A DNA stretch of 64,000 nt from Edolisoma coerulescens (taxonomy: Eukaryota > Chordata > Aves > Passeriformes > Campephagidae): positions 279,458-343,457 of the forward strand of contig VWZW01006249.1 of the NCBI GenBank assembly GCA_013397115.1, given 5' to 3'. Under the pieces are notes generated by a model that did no database searches, was not told the origin of the DNA, and saw only the letters and a list, made by a program, of their open reading frames with translations. The position numbers were made by a program, and so were the translations under genes. Positions 1 to 13,188 of the stretch are shown one piece after another; the first letter of the stretch is position 1; the number at the start of each line of letters is the position of its first letter.

Positions 1-3000
1 TCTTTCTTAAAACATGGATTTGAAAAGGGTCTCTGGTAGAATTTAATATAAATCCCCTGCCCACCTCCTGTCACTTTTGCCATGAGGGATGAGTTCATGT
101 GCCAGCCAATTGTGTCTTCTCCTCATTACTCAGTCACACAAGTGGGGTGTGTCTTTTAAAAACCCCCAAAAAATTGGTATTCCAGACTTTTTAAGGCTCT
201 CAACCATGTTCCTCTTTGAGCAGTAAGCATATGTTGTCAATTTGCACTATCGTATTTGTTAAATACATTTTTTGAGCTTTGATTGTATGACTAGAAGCTT
301 CCAGCAGCTTTTCGGAAGCTATTGGAAGCTTCTAAAGATTTATCTGTGATTGTTTATAACTCTTCCCAGTAGTAGAACTTTGCTGTTTGCTCTGTAGGTT
401 AACAATACAGATGCAAAAGCAAGGAATGGTATCAGGAATGCAATTTTAGTTGAAGTACAGCTTAAATGTGAAGAATGCTCTGAAAAAACTCTGTGTAATT
501 TAAATCACTGTCCTTAGAGCTCTTCTGATTTTTCTTAATTTGCTTTTGTGAAGTGCAGAAGTTGTTTGTTAAATCAAAACTGCACGTGTTTGTGGTTATT
601 TTGTATTCATTTAGTGTGGGGTGAGCTATATGTGGGAATCAGCCCAGGGTTTCTAATCTCAAACAAAACTCTGTGGCCTGAGTTGATAATCCATAACTGA
701 ATACTAAGACTCAGAATAACCAGTGTCAGGCATGGTGGCCAACGTAAGACCTCTTTACATTGGTCCAGTGTAGGTGAAGGCATAGGTTACAATTTGCACA
801 AGTGTAAATTCTGTAGTGGCAAATAATGAAATGCCTGATACAATTAATTTCAGGAATTGCATTAAAGTCCAGAAAAGACCAATTCTATTTAAAGGGCTTG
901 CATATCCCTTAGTACATTTTCATCCTGTATACAAAATGTTTTGTTTTCAATGGCTTTGGTGTTGTGAAGGATAACTTGGAGCATTTTCCAGGTAGATGAA
1001 GTAGTTGATTTATCTGGTGGTGTAGAAATACAACTTGGATGCTGTGGTAGTTGGCTGCAAGTGCATTTTGGGAAACTGAGAGGGTGTATGAGAAGAACAT
1101 GATGTCAAGTATTCTTTGAAGGAATTTTGATGATAGAAAGAAGAATATTCCTTTTTGTGTAAACCACCCACCCAGTTCTCCAATTCCTCTATTTTGTGAG
1201 TGGGATATGCAATAGGAACACGGGGAGGACCATTAAGAATCCTATGCATTAGGTAGATTGTGTTGCATGATGTACAATTGTGTATGAAATGAGTCTTACT
1301 CGTTATATTTTCAGTAGTTCTTATTTACTTTGTAAATAAAGATGTCTTAAAGATTTCAGTTTCTGGGCCTCATTTGGACACCATTTACTGAATATCTGAG
1401 ATATGAATCTTCTTTTATCACTGATAGTGTCCTTTATAGATTCTTTCTTTTAAAAATAAAGTAGAGCTGAAGTTTTTCCTTAGGGGAAAAGATTTAAAAA
1501 AGCCAATCATGATAAGGAGTACAAGCAGAGACACAAATAGGAAGCTACCTACTTAGGAGCTTTTTTTTTTTGGTCCTGTATTTGCAAATTTCTGTTCCTT
1601 TATTCAGCAGATTTAATTTCTTTCTTGTTTCATTTCAGCATGAAAATAAAGCACATGTGGTGACCTTAGCTAGGAGCCACTCCATTTCCTCAGCAGCTGC
1701 TGCTCCACGCTGCTTGTCTGACAGACGGGGCTAGGTCATGGTTTCCAGAGGACACCCTTGTGGTCATAACCAAGTTGTAAATGTCACTAAGATTATTTCT
1801 GAATGCCTATCACAAGTGTATCACCGATTCTGAAGCAGATAAAGTCAGCCAAAGATTCAGTGGGGAGTTGGGTCTCCCGGAAGATTGCTGTGCAGCCCAG
1901 CAGCAGCCAGAGCTGTGACACGCATCCGTAAGCAGCAGCAGTGCTGTGACAGTTCTTTAGCCCTCAGTTAGCAGCCCTTTGGTAGAACTGACAGCACGCC
2001 TGCAAAGATAGGAAGGCCTGTTTCAGCCCCATTAATGTTGTCTTGAATGTGAGCCTGCGGTCTGGAGAAATGATAAATGTTCAGTGATTGATGATTTTAT
2101 AGTCCCAGGGCACTTGGGATGGTTTCTGGTAGCTGTGAACAATTTTCCCTCCTCCCTTAATTAGGCCTGAGCTTTAGGTTTCTGAACAAGAAGTGACTAA
2201 GTGTGAATTGTAAGATAAGGTTTACAAAATGTTTTTCAAAACTTTGGCTACAAAGGAAGTACAATTTTGAGTGCCGGGTCTTTCGTGTTTTGGTACGGAA
2301 TAAGTGATTCAGTGTGCATTTGGTAAGTCTGAATGGCAAATGGCATATTCATACCTTTATATTGAAAAGCTGACGGCATTTCAAAATGTATTGAGGAGAG
2401 CTTTACCTAACTGGGTTAATTAAATAATACGTACATCCAAGGACTTCTTTGTTTTCCATCTCCTCTGCCATTGGTGTGAGCTTTCAATAAGCCAGTGTTT
2501 CCTGACTGTGTAAGGGTTGCTCCCAGTCTGGTAAGCTGGCTGTGCTAATGGTAGAAAAATGCAAAATAGTATTTCAGTTTCAGTGCTTGTTTGCAAATCG
2601 GATGACGAAGTTGTTTATTTAATCACTATATGGAAGTAAACCTTTTGTCAGTGAGCCGTGCTGGTTAGTAATGTGATGGTGTCAAAATGCCTATTAATCT
2701 GTAACATTAATAGCAGGCTGCAAGAAGAAATGGAATTTGTTCTTCTCATCTGCACCAACATTGTTTCTTAACATCAGTGACTCTTCCTGAACTTTTTACT
2801 GTCTTTTATTAATGCAAACAGAAAGCTTAAGGGAAAAAAAATCAGTTGCAAGTTCTTCAGACTAATTTTACTCTCTGTGGTTAGTGACTTAACACTAAAA
2901 GGATTCAAATATCAAAATATCTCTGTATTATTAAATTTTTAGAAATCTTGTCCATGAGGACACAGCTTATTAAGAAACTATGTGGTTTCTTTTTGATGGG

Positions 3001-3171
3001 GAGAAAGTAATATGTGGGCAGAGAGTAATTTCAGTGAGATAGACCTGAAAGCCAACTTTTGTGATTAATGACCAATTGTGACTCTGCACATTTAATTAGG
3101 AAAGTGTCATTACACTCAATTAGCAGGGCTGCCAAATAATCTGTTTAATACTCTGGTCTTTTTTTCTCTAG
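1..3171 (+). other. TCF12: TCF12 intron, 3' part (upstream of exon A)
   Basis: Non-coding sequence leading to the acceptor of exon A, ending in a pyrimidine run and CTCTAG. I see no exon, RNA gene or clear transposon in it. Apart from the inverted-repeat cluster at 292-334 and short A or T runs, it is ordinary AT-rich intron. Open frames on the minus strand near 909-1249 and 2157-2339 are short and have no splice or codon support. Confidence 0.85.
292..334. repeat. Perfect 12-bp inverted repeat with nested hairpin and GAAnnTTC units
   Basis: The arm TAGAAGCTTCCA at 292-303 is matched exactly by its reverse complement TGGAAGCTTCTA at 323-334. The spacer carries a smaller stem, AGCTT at 306-310 against AAGCT at 316-320, with a TTCGG loop. 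The block contains GAAgcTTC twice (294-301 and 325-332) and one TTCgGAA, an arrangement that resembles heat-shock factor half-sites (nGAAn in alternating orientation). The middle pair has one base of spacing rather than two, so it is not a perfect heat-shock element. Function is inference only. Confidence 0.6.
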
Positions 3172-3274
3172 GGTTTTGCAGACAGTCCTCATTACAGTGA
3201 TCACTTGAATGACAGTCGATTAGGGCCTCATGAAGGATTGTCTCCGACACCTTTCATGAACTCAAATCTGATGG
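3172..3274 (+). CDS. TCF12: TCF12 coding exon A (E-protein, N-terminal region)
   Basis: This 103-nt exon reads GFADSPHYSDHLNDSRLG, then a PHEGLSPTPFMNSNLM segment, then the first base of a glycine codon. I recognise it as TCF12, where mammals have GFTDSPHYSDHLNDSRLG at roughly residues 75-109 (numbering from memory). The paralogue TCF4 differs clearly here, and TCF3 does not match. The acceptor is a T-rich tract ending CTCTAG, and the donor is GTAAGT at 3275. It enters in phase 0 and leaves in phase 1, and the leftover G completes GGA with exon B. TCF12 is a nuclear bHLH E-protein that dimerises with tissue-specific bHLH partners at E-boxes. This segment is serine- and proline-containing linker sequence between activation domain AD1 (upstream of the window) and the nuclear localisation signal. 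No catalytic or DNA-binding residues lie here. Confidence 0.95.
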
Positions 3275-6200
3275 GTAAGTAGGTAATTCTTTACGAGTAT
3301 CCCCTCAAAGCCTCTTTGGTCAGAAAGAGACATTTTTCATTCCGTTCTCTAGGCCTGACATGTCAAGCATCTGGAAGTTGCTTTGTTTCTCATAGCAACA
3401 CTGACTTTCCTATTCAAATCATTTTATTTGGGGTGAGTTCCTCATAAAGGCAATTATCCAGGACTTTTTAGGAAATACCAAGATTTTCTTAAGTTGATCT
3501 AGAAAGCTGATACACTTTGATTTGATGTGAATTCTAAATTATTTTAAAGATTAATTGTCTTTAATTTTGTTTGAAAAGACATTTATAACAATTTTTAATC
3601 TGTGCAGTTAAAAAAAAAAGAAATTCTAACATTCAATTCCTGAACTACCTATTGATTTACTGTAGGCTTCCCTTCAGTTGATAATTCGAGGGCTTGCTTC
3701 TTATTTTTCATTTTCTAATTTCTTTGATATTTGTTGTATTAGAAACTCTGTCACTTCTAAGAAATAGATGGAAACTCCTGCTTCCAGACCTGTTTGACAT
3801 TTTCTGCTTTTGAAACTGGAAAAAAAGCAAGCAAATGGTGTATTATATTGTGGGCTTAGGTACTGAAAGCTTCTTTTTCATTGCCTGCACTTCGTGTTAC
3901 CTGAAACATGTTAATGTATTGATGGCATTGGTTGAAAAATGTCCTTTTGTGTGTTCCAGTTTGGAACATAAAAATGTTGATTTAAAAATGTTTAATTTGG
4001 CAGTGCATGGTCTTGGGACCATTTTTGGATGACTCTGAATATTTGTTCTAAATTTGTACATTTCACATTGTTTCACTTCTATATTCCCCATCTTGTAGAC
4101 ATGACCTATTTTGTGATCTCAGTATTGTCCTTTTAAGACATAGCCATGGTAATCTAAGTGGATTACCTAAATCCAAATCCTGGTGGTCTGCAATTTCTTT
4201 TGGAAATCTTTCTACTTTGCTCAGTCTTTGTTTACTACTTTAATTTTCTCTGAAACAGAGGCAGACAAAGCTCAGCTATTGCTGAAAACAGAATTTTGTT
4301 TAAACTTCACATATGAAGCTGAAAACATGCAGTTTTAAAATGCCCATCTCTGTAGACTTTGATTAGAGAGAGTACATGTCAGTTGGTCAATGACACTTCT
4401 ATCTGAAGACAGCAAAGCTAAAATGTAGTAGTTATTTTGATAAAGCAGAGTACGCTTTCCCCGAATGCTCTTTCAGACATGTTGTCTTTTTTCAAATGCA
4501 AAAAGCTAAGAAAAGACAAGTTACTTCAATTGCTTCTCCAGTATTTTGATCAGTAGCATGTATGGAATGTATCTAGGCTTTGTAGCTGATACTGATTTTA
4601 TTTTACAAAAATGTATAGCAAAGTTTGATTTTTTTTTTAAATTCGTATTACCAAAGACAAATTAATTGCTCATGTTTTTAATTTAAGCCATCCAATTTCT
4701 AAACAATATATGCCTTTAAATATATGACAAAAATAGTTGGTGCAACTATATCTTCTTGGTTTTTCATTTGTATTGAAGAGATGATTCTATTAGACATAAT
4801 AGAATTACATCATTAATACAGACTTGAGAAGAAGCCTCCATTTAGATGGTTTTGTGGAGAGGATTAACAAATTGCAAGATATGTATATGTCAGTCACCCA
4901 AAGCAGCTGAGAACTGAAATAGTTTTGTAAAGCTTTGTGGCTAAGAGTTCTTAGGGATATTATTTTCTTGGAGCAAAAGTACTTCATTTCCTTCTATATG
5001 CAGCCAAGAATTACAGAAAGCTTTCAGTATATATCTCTAAGATATGATCACATCAAAACTCTACAAGTATGCCTTTAAAAGTATTCCACTTGTGGTTTTT
5101 GGCTTGTCATAACAAAAAATTATGTTCATTTTACTTATGTTACTGTATAGGATGCAGCTTTGTATATTACGCTTTCACATCATTGATTTTTGCATTGTAT
5201 TTAATTGATGGTGAAAGTTTTGAGAGAGGAATGATAAAAGCTACATGAAAACATAGAGTAGTAATTTTCTGTGTAGTACCATTGTCTGTGTTTATAGTTT
5301 CTTTATCTGTTATTGAAAAGAAAAATGATAATTCTTCTAAAGTTTTTTTAGACAAAATGATGTTATAAGCTTTTTAATATCAAATTGTGGACATGTTCCC
5401 ATAAACAGAATGAACATATTTATTTTATTAGCTAATGTAGACATATGATGTTTAAGGTGTTGGTTCATTATTTTGTGATCTTTGGAGTTTAAAAGGAGAT
5501 GGAGGCTAAGAACATGAACTTGATGAGCTTACAGGAAATATCTCACTAGGCTAATAGCAGTGATTGAGCATCTGGGGTTCCACAACCAAGGTCTAAGAAA
5601 TACATCCCTTCCCAACATTTTATCATGACTGAAATACATTTCTGAAATAGTTAAAAACTATTAAAAAAGAAGAAGAGAGAGCAACAACATATTTCACCAT
5701 TGCTGTCAACACTTAAGAGCACCATTAAAAGAAAGAATTGTGTGTCAAGGGGATGTTGTTGTTTTGTGTATTATGTTCAGCCATAAGCATATTTGCCTGA
5801 AGAGATAGTGGATTATAAAGTGCCACTGTCTTTCATGATGGAGCTCTCAAACATTTTAATGATCTTGTACATTGCAAAAGAGAGAAATTTTGTCTAACAA
5901 GAGTTGATAATGATTCAATAATGAACAATTTACCACAGAAAGATGCATTTCCATATTCATTTAGATATTTTTTGAAGTGTTTTGCAGAGGAAGTAAAGCT
6001 ATTATGCTGGATTGGTTAGTGTTCTTCACTAATGAATTCCAGAATTATCGTGTTGATTTGGTAGTATAAAAAAAGAAGGGCCGTTACTTATATTTTGAGT
6101 AAAACCACTGAATCCTCTTGGGACCAGCATAGTCTGTTGGTATCCATAGAGATACGTAGAAAATCAGGCTAAGATATATTGGTGGTATTTTAGCTCCATT

Positions 6201-9200
6201 TAGACTTGATAATCTTTGCTTATTCAACACTTCTCTTTTAATTACATTCTAGAAAACTATTCACAAGGATATGAGACTTTTTTCTCTGTAATTATGCTGC
6301 TTTTTAGTACTCTGCACTTACAAGGAGAGGTCAGTTTTTGCTAGGACCCTTCAAGCATGTGGTATTGTATCTTCTGTTGTACTGTTCCCTGGACTTTATT
6401 CTGCTGAGCTTTTTTACTACTACTTACCAGGAAGAAAGAAAGCAGATTATTCTTGAATATAGCTTAAAGGGGTTTTTGTTGGTCTGTCTTGAAAATTTGA
6501 AGTGGGTGAATTACTTTCTTTTGTGTGTCTCTCTTTCCACAAGAGGTAGAAAGGATAACAGCCAAACTTTTGTGCTCCATCTTCGTCTCCTGTGTACTGC
6601 ACAGTTCCACAAGGTTGTATATTACAAAAAGTCATTAAAAAATTTAGTCAATAGTGAGTGTAAAGACAGTGGTTGAATATCAGCTTGCCATGTTGGAATC
6701 AGTCCCTTGAAGTAGAAAGAGAGATCATTCCTGCAAGTTTTCTTTCAAATATATTTCCTTGTTTTCTCATTATTTCTTTAACTAGTTCCTTTAAAGTTTA
6801 ATGGGGTTACATTTTAGAGCTTTAGGTGTTTCTGAGCTAGCAACAAGGTTTGAAGACCTGTCAATGAAATCAGAGATTCTGAATGTATGAGAATGGTGGA
6901 TTTTAGATTATCTGCATTTTCCCAACCTCATTTTACTCACTGACTCCAATAGACCAGCTTCAGGTTGTAGTTACTAGTTTATTTCATACCATCTGGTGAT
7001 GTTGTAACACTCACCTCTGTTAGCATCCTGATGGCTTTGCTCCTCCTCCTAACAAGCTTCTGCTGTGTGCTGGGTAATGCCATGGTGCTTTCTTATGGCC
7101 AGCATTAGGAGATGGAGGGACTGACCATGCAGAGAAGTCAAGACACAACAGTTGGTATTTGCAAGGTGGGAGGAGAAACTTGGTACAGTAATTAGAGCTA
7201 TAAATTATTCAGATTGTTAATAAAAATATAGCTTCTTTTACTCTGTTTATAATGTGAATATAAAGGGTGAGCCTGATTTTTTCCTGTTTGAAATAAATAG
7301 GTGAAAGAACCAGAAATAGTACTGTCAAATGGAAGCAGAGTAATTCATGCTGGGGTTTTTGCAGTGCGACTTCCTTTGCCGTCGGTTGTACTTGATGCAC
7401 TTGGGTCACTTGTGTGGCTTGTCAGCAGACATCACAAAACAGGGTTTCCGAGTAAATTACGTCTACACACACCATGAATTTTACCCTCTCTTACTGTTTA
7501 GCAGTGTTGTTCCAGTGCAGCAGGGGTTAATGTGCTGGGTAGAAACTACTGTGTGAAGGGTGGCAGGAGCAGAGAGGTGCTTCATGGGTGGAAGCCAAAT
7601 TTTAAGAATTTTCAAAGCTAGTCTTTGGGTTACTGTGAAACTCACAATGGATTTTATGTATTAATCGTATGAATGAGAGATCAATATCTGGATTGCTATG
7701 CCTTCTGGTTTTAGCGTTACTATTCATTTAATTGACTTGGTTGCCTGATTGAGCAGGTTTCTAAGAATGGCTGGGCTTCTGCCAGTGCATCTTTCAAACT
7801 GAAATTACTGTCTTAATTTTTATTGTAAAATCTATTATTTGACTTGTAATTTAAGCACTCCAGTTGGCTTGGATAAAGTAGTAGGTATTTTTAAAGATGA
7901 ACATTGGAGGGCATTTTTTGAAGCAACACGGTAAATAGCTGAAGCCTTTGTAAACCTTCCAGTACTGATACAGTTCTTGAGCAGCTGATGTAAGCCTTTA
8001 AAACCATAATTTGTGAAAGATTCTTTTCAGTAAAAGGAGAGGCTTTTGAACTTTAAAATACAATTAAAAGAAGGCATGCATCTGAATTGGTACTCAGTTA
8101 AGAAGCTAACTAATCTTCAGGAAAATTGCTAGTTTTCTTCCTCAGTAACCCTTCAATAAAAGAATTTTGGAATTGAAGAGAGAGATCTTGTTATCAAATG
8201 GCTTTATAATGGTGAAGGCATTAGTAGGAATAGTAGGAAACCAGCAAGGGTAAATAGTTATTAAAATGGCACACATTAAGAATGATGCCATTATAGTTTT
8301 TGCTAGGAATCTTATTTTAATTACCTTTTAGGAAGGGAGAGGGCAGATGCAAGTAGGGAGTTGGCGGACCCTGTATTTGTCCAAAATAATAGTTAGATTT
8401 CCTTGAATTGCTTTCTGTAGTCATTAATATTTCAACACATGAAAAAAACCAGGCATCACAATGGAAATTATCTCCAGAGATATGAGTAATAGCAAGATTG
8501 ATCTGAAATAATTTCTATGCAGTTACATTGTTATTAACTTGGAGAACGGCGGAGACAGAGTATTTTATATCCTTTGGAGAATTCATTAGGAAGAAAGAGG
8601 AAAATGTTAAAAGAAGAAAATGACAAAACAGTGACATAACAAAGATTATGACAAGTGCTTTAGTCCATCTCACTTTACAGGGCAGTAAGTTGAAAGAAAG
8701 TTGTAAAAGGAGAGCTAATAAGCTTCACATTTTGCATAGTTATCTGTCAAATATTACTGAGTTTAGAAAAAACTTTGCCTAGTAAAAAAGCCATGAGTAT
8801 AAGACCATCCATAGTTACAATAAATACTTAGAGGTAGTTGTACTGAGTCTACCACAAGCCATAGATTGTAAACTTCCCATGCTGAAAAAGTTCCTTAACA
8901 TTCGCTTTTCGCAACTGTATTGTGCAGTTTCACAGTATTATGTTTACATTTCATTGAATCACTTATTGTTTTGGTTATTAAAGCTAAAAATACCAAGATG
9001 CTGGCTCACCTCTATGTAATACATCATGGCTAATTCTCCCAAAGGAAGTGTTGCCATTGCTTCACCCCAGTAATGCTTCTTGTCTTCTTGCTTCTGATAG
9101 GCTTATGTTTTTTTAATAATTAGTATTTTCCAAATCATTGCATATAATGAATCTGGCAAATGGAAAATTTCCATTTAAACTCCCTTCTAAGATTGTTTCT

Positions 9201-9924
9201 TTTCTTTTTGGGCCATGTCACTGTTGAATTGATGCTGGTTTTATGTGATATAGATTGGCTAAATGCCTATTGTGAATTTCCTGGTATTTTGGGTTTTATA
9301 GTGAAATTTCAAAGCCAGAGTAGTGTTTTAAGTCAAATTTCAATTATTTCTTCCTCTCTTCCAGATAATTATTTGAATAATTTACTTCACATATGAATAT
9401 ATAAAACTGCCATAAATAAATTGAGGTTCCTTTTTGTTTGTTTGTTTCTGTTTTGAGTGCTAGCAGTCCTTTTGTTCTGGAGTGTTTGTGCATCTGGCTG
9501 TGTCCCAGCTCTGGCATGGTGTGTTGGGCAGAGGCAGCTCTCAGACCTGGGCTCTGACGCACTGGTTACTGCCAGCACAGAGCTGCTGCTCTGTGGGCTG
9601 AAGTTTTCTAGAGTTGCAGTGTTTTGTATCTGTTCATACAGTTTCAGATTTATCTCTTTTTTTTCTCCCCAGGTATTACATTAAATAAATTCCACTCACA
9701 CCAAAGAATTGCTCTCATCTGCTCTTAATTTTCCTTTTGTGAAAGCTAATGGGTTTCTGGGAAATTAAATTACACAGTCATTTAGTGAAAGTGCTAAGTG
9801 CAGGGCATTTTTACCCTTGGGTTTTTGCTCACAAGAGCGTGTGTTAAGCTTAGTTTTCCCTTCTGTTTACGGTAATATTTCAATCAAATAGCTTTCCTAA
9901 CATTTCTTTAACTACAGTGATACC

Positions 9925-10316
9925 TCGAGGCTTCCTCCACACGCAGTGGGGGGCTCGTGTCCTTTGTAACGTTGTGCTGTAGCAGGTGTCCGGTGTGCTC
10001 TCTGCCCCCTGAGACTTTGATCTCGCTCCTGGTGAGCAGCTGCGGCAGAGGGGCCCTGGCAGCACTCCTCAGGTGGTGCTCAGGTGTGGCCGTGCCAGGT
10101 AGGCGCGTGGGCACAGCTGCCTGCCTGCTCTCCTGCCTCCGGCAGCTCCCGGCGCAGGAAGGTGAGGAGGGGTGAGCAGGTGCACGGTGCGCGGCCTTCC
10201 CCCCCTCCCTTCGGCCATCGGCTCGCTGCAGGAGTGTGCTGGAGTGTTGGGGCACTTCATCTTTAACCAGGCTGCAGTACTGTGCGCATTTAAACGATGT
10301 TTGTATCTCCAGATCC
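9925..10316. promoter_or_regulatory. Intronic CpG-rich patch
   Basis: By hand count there are about 22 CpG dinucleotides in roughly 390 bp, in a window where CpG is otherwise scarce. The patch is visibly GC-rich, especially 10020-10240, and includes GGCGCG, CCGGCG and GTGCGCGG runs. That density is near the usual CpG-island threshold. Several open frames cross it on both strands, as expected where GC content lowers stop-codon frequency, and none resembles a known protein. It may be an alternative promoter or an orphan island. An old GC-rich insertion is also possible. Confidence 0.5.
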
Positions 10317-11992
10317 GTGCTAGAGCTGTTAGCAGGCTTAGTCTGCAGTGCTGGGGCTCAAGGAAGAAACCAGAAAGGTTTTCTTTCTGTCAAGTAAGAA
10401 AGTGAATAAATTTGTTCTTGGAAACCCATCAAGCTGTACAATTAAATATTGTGCTAGGAAGAGCTGATGATTTCTTTTCTCTGGATACTATCAGTGCCAC
10501 AGGTATCTTGTCAATCCACAGTGTGTCCCACTAGCAGAACTTGCAGCTCTGGTGGTCTGAGGACAGTGGTGGTGCTTGCACCGTGCACTAACGGGAGAAA
10601 AAATGAGATCTAATGCTAGTTGTGTTGGAAGAAGATGAAATGTTGCCTTCTTCAAAACGGTCTCACACTTGAACCCAGATTTTTTGTCATACTAAGTATT
10701 TTTGAATTGCCAGTCTGGGAATAAATATGCAAAGTCTGTGGCTTTTACATTTTGAAATATTTTAGTTCTGATAAAATTTGTTCTGCCAAGCTTGGGTTTT
10801 AGTTAATGCAGTCTGATACATTTGAGTGTTGATTTATTCACAGTGTACTCTGCCTCTGAAAAGGGGAATAAATAGTAATCTGATGAAATTTTTAAGTCTT
10901 GTATTTCCTCTTTGTTATAACATGTCAGTTTAGCTGCTGCAGGGTATGTTTATCTGTTACAAGGCTCATCAGTGCATGAAATGCTGAAAGGGCATATTTC
11001 TCTCCTGTGGTTCCTGCCATCCCTGGGCACTTGTAGATGTGTTCCAGTGGATGGGATCAGCTGGGTGAAGCTGTAGGATTTTAAATTTGAGTCTGTCTGA
11101 AGGCGCCAAGCTCCCTTCTAGGGAGGAGGGGGTGATTCTTTCCCATACTGGTGATGTAACTTCCCCATGAGGCAGTTGCTTAGGGATCTACATAATAACT
11201 ATTATCCTGTTCAAATAGGAGACTGTAGAAAGCTCACTGGTGATTAAAAGATAATTTTGTAATTTTTCATGGCTTGTCTTTGTTTTGTAATAAAGATGTT
11301 TGCTTATCGCCAGGTGCATAAAAATCATTTACTTAATCTCTATTTCATTCCATTAATTTTTTTTTCATTCTTGCATGCGTGTAGCTGTAGCCTGTGAGTT
11401 GCTAGCAGTCCAGTTTTTAATAAATGCAGCAGCCTGTATCCAGTGATTAAATTCTGAACTGATCAACCAAAATGATCTAACTAGGCTGCTCGTGCCAAAA
11501 CAAGTGGCTTTTGTGATTTGGGGCATTATAGAATTTGCATTAATATGATTTGAAGTTGCTAATAGTTTTCTTTAGAGACTGGGTTTTAGTGAGTCAAATG
11601 TTTGTTGCTGCTGGAAACCTGACTTTGTTTAGATAACAGACATCTCAGAGGGGAAAACAAACTAGATGAAAAGAAAAGATGTAGTTTTATTTTTCAGGTG
11701 CATGGGGGTGTTGGACCTCTAATACTATGGTTTTGTGAGTTGCCTGAGCAGCCGCTGCATTTTCCATAGAGCTGTAAGCTGCTGTAGGTGTGCAGTGCTT
11801 CAGCTACAACATAGATGAATGGGACAAGTATCATCAAAAGAAAACAAGATTTTTAACCTGTATTTTGCCAATAACGTCTGGACACTTTCACATCAATCTA
11901 ATATTGCACCAAAGCTGTGTTTTGGAAAAGTGGACAGAAGATTTTCATGTAACAGAAATGTGCAAAGAGCAGTGAAACTGCAACTCATTCTG

Positions 11993-12292
11993 TTAAGAGA
12001 TGGTTGTATCTTGCTTTATTTGCAAGGCTTTCTTGGTTGCTGGCTTTTTATGTATTTTCCTGGAGGCTGTCAGCATTGTAGCTTTCACATAGGTGTGCAG
12101 CTTCTGTCGCTCTGACGTGCGTATGTATATTGGGAAATCAGGAAAATTCTGCAGAGTTATTTCCTTGGCATCCAGATGGAGGGTCACTTGGAGAAATAGC
12201 GTGTGTGGAAGCTTCACCGGGATGGCATTTGGTGGAGGGAGGGTGCTGCTTGGTTGGGGTTTTTTTGGAAGGTGCTCATACAGGTCCTTAAT
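11993..12292 (-). other. Candidate antisense terminal coding exon, unidentified
   Basis: On the minus strand a good 3' splice site (pyrimidine-rich, ending CTATTTCATCTTCAG, with a TCAAC branch-like motif about 25 nt upstream) abuts an open frame of 99 codons. The frame ends in TAA at 11993-11995. The peptide starts IKDLYEHLPKKPQPSSTLPP, has a hydrophobic strand-like middle, and ends in a lysine-rich tail (KIHKKPATKK). Leucine is encoded mostly by CTG and CTC, unlike the AT-rich surroundings. I do not recognise the protein and found no convincing partner exon upstream on the minus strand. Open-frame length alone is not significant in 64 kb, since several chance frames here are as long. It could be a nested gene's last exon, a decayed gene copy, or chance. 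Confidence 0.2.
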
Positions 12293-13149
12293 CTGAAGAT
12301 GAAATAGGAGGGAGAGTTGATGCATAATTTTATGTGATGATGTGTTACATACACGATTAAAGAAATTCACACTATTTGGGTTTACTGTTACTGATTCTTT
12401 TGAAGAAATCTGCAAATTGAGAGATAAAATAAAGAAGGTTCATTGAAGTGGGAATGAGGAAGAAACACGGTGGTTACTATTGAGATGAGTTGACCGATTT
12501 TACAGGTTTTTTTAGAACTGGCAAGGTCTGGGCGTGAGACTTAAAGGTAGTAGGGAACCAAGTGCAGTGAAATATGTAATGTGTAAATGTACCGTGTGTA
12601 AATTCAAATTGGAATTGTACAGACCATGGGCAAAACTAGTGCTATTGTCAGAATAACTGCAGTGAAATTTTATTTTACTTCCCATTGTAATATTGACCTC
12701 TAAAACAATCCTGGCACTTCAGATATGTGCGACACAAGTAAGGCATCTTGCAATATCTTCCTCTTATATAATGGGGCATAGAAAGCAGAAGTCTTGAGAG
12801 TAATGTGTGACTTGTTAGCAGTCCTGTAAGCCTCAAGGCTGATCTCTGGGGTCTGCGTTGAATACCTGAGTGCATGACTGTATCATAAACTTGTATCATG
12901 TTTAAAAAATGTTCTGCAGTGATAGGAAGGAGTGTACTTGTATGCTCTTTATCAGGATACTGCAGTTTTAAGTAAGTTTGCTCCATGGTAGGAGCAAAGA
13001 GAAGTTTGTCTTATTATTTTGATGTGATAAATAACACTTCTTTTTCTGACTGAATTAATTTCTTTCCTATTATGTCATTTATTTATTTCACATACTGCTG
13101 GTCCATTACAAGCTGTCACATCAGATTTAATTTATTTATATATTTATTT

Positions 13150-13188
13150 GAAGCCTAGAGGTCCTTCCCAACTTAAGCTGATTGACCT
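13150..13188 (+). repeat. Possible CR1 3'-end scrap
   Basis: The sequence GAGGTCCTTCCCAACTTAAG resembles the CR1 LINE 3' terminus, where GAGGTCCCTTCCAACC is typical. Only about 30 bp match, so a chance resemblance is possible. Confidence 0.3.

Noticed and set aside
9908..10266. Several open frames on both strands in the 9.9-10.3 kb CpG patch
   Set aside because: GC-rich sequence has few stop codons; the translations are low-complexity and overlap each other on both strands.
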